Shown: in pieces, positions 63,161-64,000 of the stretch
Layout: each line of letters starts with the position of its first letter
Numbering within the stretch: position 1 is the first letter of the stretch
NCBI RefSeq assembly: GCF_900113965.1
Contig: NZ_FORI01000004.1
Span: forward strand, 202,176-266,175
Direction: 5' to 3'
Length of the DNA: 64,000 nt
Source of the DNA: Treponema bryantii
GTDB taxonomy: Bacteria > Spirochaetota > Spirochaetia > Treponematales > Treponemataceae
Notes under the pieces: generated by a model
What the model was told of the DNA's origin: nothing
What the model saw: only the letters and a program-made list of their open reading frames with translations
The model's database searches: none
Made by a program: the position numbers and the translations under genes

Positions 63161-63441
63161 GTTTCCAGAGTACAAGACATGTGAGGTATACAAAGACAAA
63201 AAATACCGGGAGTACGATAAATATACTTTTTAGTCCGAGTACAAAAAATCCGTACCAGTCGTATCCCTGTTCTATTAGTCCGCCTTTCGTGTGTATTATT
63301 ACTGCGCAGACATAGTAGATTGAATATAAGACGAGGGGAATAAGGCCTGTAAAGCTTGTCTTAAACGAAAGCCGTTCAGATTTTTCAAAACCAAGAAAAA
63401 CAATCAGTGCAAGTACAGGGTTAAAGAGATGCAGGAAAGAA
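63141..63441 (-). pseudogene. C-terminal remnant of an integral membrane protein
   Basis: The minus-strand frame is open from 63455 to the TAA at 63141-63143 and has no start. It reads FLHLFNPVLALIVFLGFEK ... GLIPLVLYSIYYVCAV ... DWYGFFVLGLKSIFIVLPVF ... LWKLNRKKI, three hydrophobic segments like the end of a Pr6Pr-type membrane protein (weak). Protein-like sequence stops at ~63440, where another fragment begins. The end overlaps the LysR frame by 20 bp. Confidence 0.6.
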
Positions 63442-63627
63442 TTAACAGACGGTATTTATCAAATCTTTGCAGAAATAGATACATCATATACCGATGAAAT
63501 AACCGGAAAAACGGTGTATAATAACATTCAGGTACATTCAGATTTACAGGCAATGAAAGAATTGTGTAAAAATTATTACAATTCAGAAATTGTTCCTATT
63601 TTGTTTGAGTATGAATTTTTGAAGTAA
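63436..63627 (+). pseudogene. C-terminal remnant of an unknown protein
   Basis: The plus frame reads KELTDGIYQIFAEIDTSYTD ... VHSDLQAMKELCKNYYNSEI ... EYEFLK and stops at 63625-63627. No start codon or upstream domain is present; protein-like sequence begins where the minus-strand remnant ends, marking a breakpoint at ~63436-63441. I do not recognise the family. Confidence 0.5.
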
Positions 63628-63638
63628 ATCTATTGTAC

Positions 63639-63777
63639 GCGGCAGTCGGTGCTGCCGCTAAAAGATATATTTTTGTAGTAACAAGGCATAACACATATAA
63701 GGCCCCAGCTTGTCAATAAGAATCCTCAAAAAATAATCACTTAAGGCTGTCTTTTTCAGGCAGTCTTCTTTTTTGAG
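63639..63777. terminator. Two hairpins after the gene fragments
   Basis: GCGGCAG-TCGGTG-CTGCCGC (63639-63658). Further on, AAGGCTGTC pairs with GGCAGTCTT (63743-63767, two G-U pairs), enclosed by CTCAAAAAA (63725-63733) and TTTTTTGAG (63769-63777). The second is a good intrinsic terminator in either direction. Confidence 0.6.
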
Positions 63778-64000
63778 AAAAATAGAGCTTCCGTTCAAAA
63801 TAAAAAAGCAAAGCCTGAATCGCAATTCAGAAAAAGATTCCAGGAAAAGCGTCCTGAATCAAACACATATAGTCGGTCACGGCAAACCTGAAAAAACAGA
63901 TTTCCGGCACGAAGAATTTCACCGGTACCCGTGCCAAGCCTGAAGCAAAAATAAGATGGTCATCATACGATGCCGATAGTTATATGGGCAGGTCAAGGCA
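63778..64000. other. No recognisable gene
   Basis: I see no convincing coding frame, RNA or repeat here. A plus-strand frame from ~63871 to the window end (VTANLKKQISGTKNF ... RWSSYDADSYMG) is open but too short to judge, and runs off the window. Confidence 0.5.

Noticed and set aside
60293..64000. Right end of the IS66 element
   Set aside because: No CGCTTAC with a repeated GGATATAC and no tnpC homology were found in this stretch.
63871..64000. Open frame at the right edge as a gene
   Set aside because: Only ~43 codons without a start or known motif, and cut by the window edge.

Overview
The window looks like chromosomal DNA of a spirochaete, most likely a saccharolytic gut or rumen Treponema. 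This is inference from content: paired flagellar rod genes flgF/flgG with a rod-binding FlgJ-like protein, a 7TM/SpoIIE regulator, a methyl-accepting chemoreceptor beside a sugar-binding lipoprotein, a dnaG-rpoD-zinc ribbon-rnpB-TPR-mreBCD-mrdA-rodA block, and an AT-rich base composition. I cannot name the species.

Layout. 1-9.1 kb: sensor kinase/sigma-54 activator pair, a J-domain protein, glgC, a SpoIIE phosphatase receptor, and flgF-flgG-flgJ-like. 9.2-25 kb: GGDEF protein, murC-yicC-cmk, GH31 glucosidase, thrC with a lipoprotein, alr, an exported double-DUF1266 protein, folC, trpS. 25-33.6 kb: a sensory block (LytTR regulator, chemoreceptor, sugar-binding lipoprotein, GHKL kinase) followed by a heterodimeric ABC exporter. 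33.7-42.7 kb: UvrD-type helicase, a membrane protein/kinase/NarL regulator trio, CCA-adding enzyme, chorismate mutase, glgA. 42.7-57.2 kb: tRNA-Thr, tRNA-Tyr, an MBL hydrolase, mltG, dnaG, rpoD, a zinc ribbon protein, RNase P RNA, and the complete rod-shape operon. 57.2-59.5 kb: an AraC regulator divergent from a MATE transporter. 59.5-64 kb: a scrapyard holding an IS66 left end without its transposase, a DNA methyltransferase start fused in frame to a MATE end, an intact YeiH transporter, a frameshifted LysR regulator and two truncated gene ends.

Three signals run through the window. First, at least eight genes have a -10 hexamer 6-7 nt before the start codon and no Shine-Dalgarno, predicting leaderless mRNAs; other genes have good Shine-Dalgarno sites. 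Second, a palindromic repeat family (core GGTGGTTGAG...CGAAACCACC) occurs between genes and in frame inside three protein genes. Its stem tip changes by compensating base pairs around a constant GAA loop, and one copy supplies the stop codon of uvrD. Third, two further repeat families are present: an ATTGCGAGCG palindrome, and a GC-rich element inside uvrD.

Glycogen metabolism (glgC, glgA, perhaps GH31) and wall growth and shape (murC, alr, mltG, mreBCD, mrdA, rodA) are the main metabolic themes. I found no CRISPR array, rRNA, prophage or intact defence system. The methyltransferase remnant is the only restriction-modification trace.
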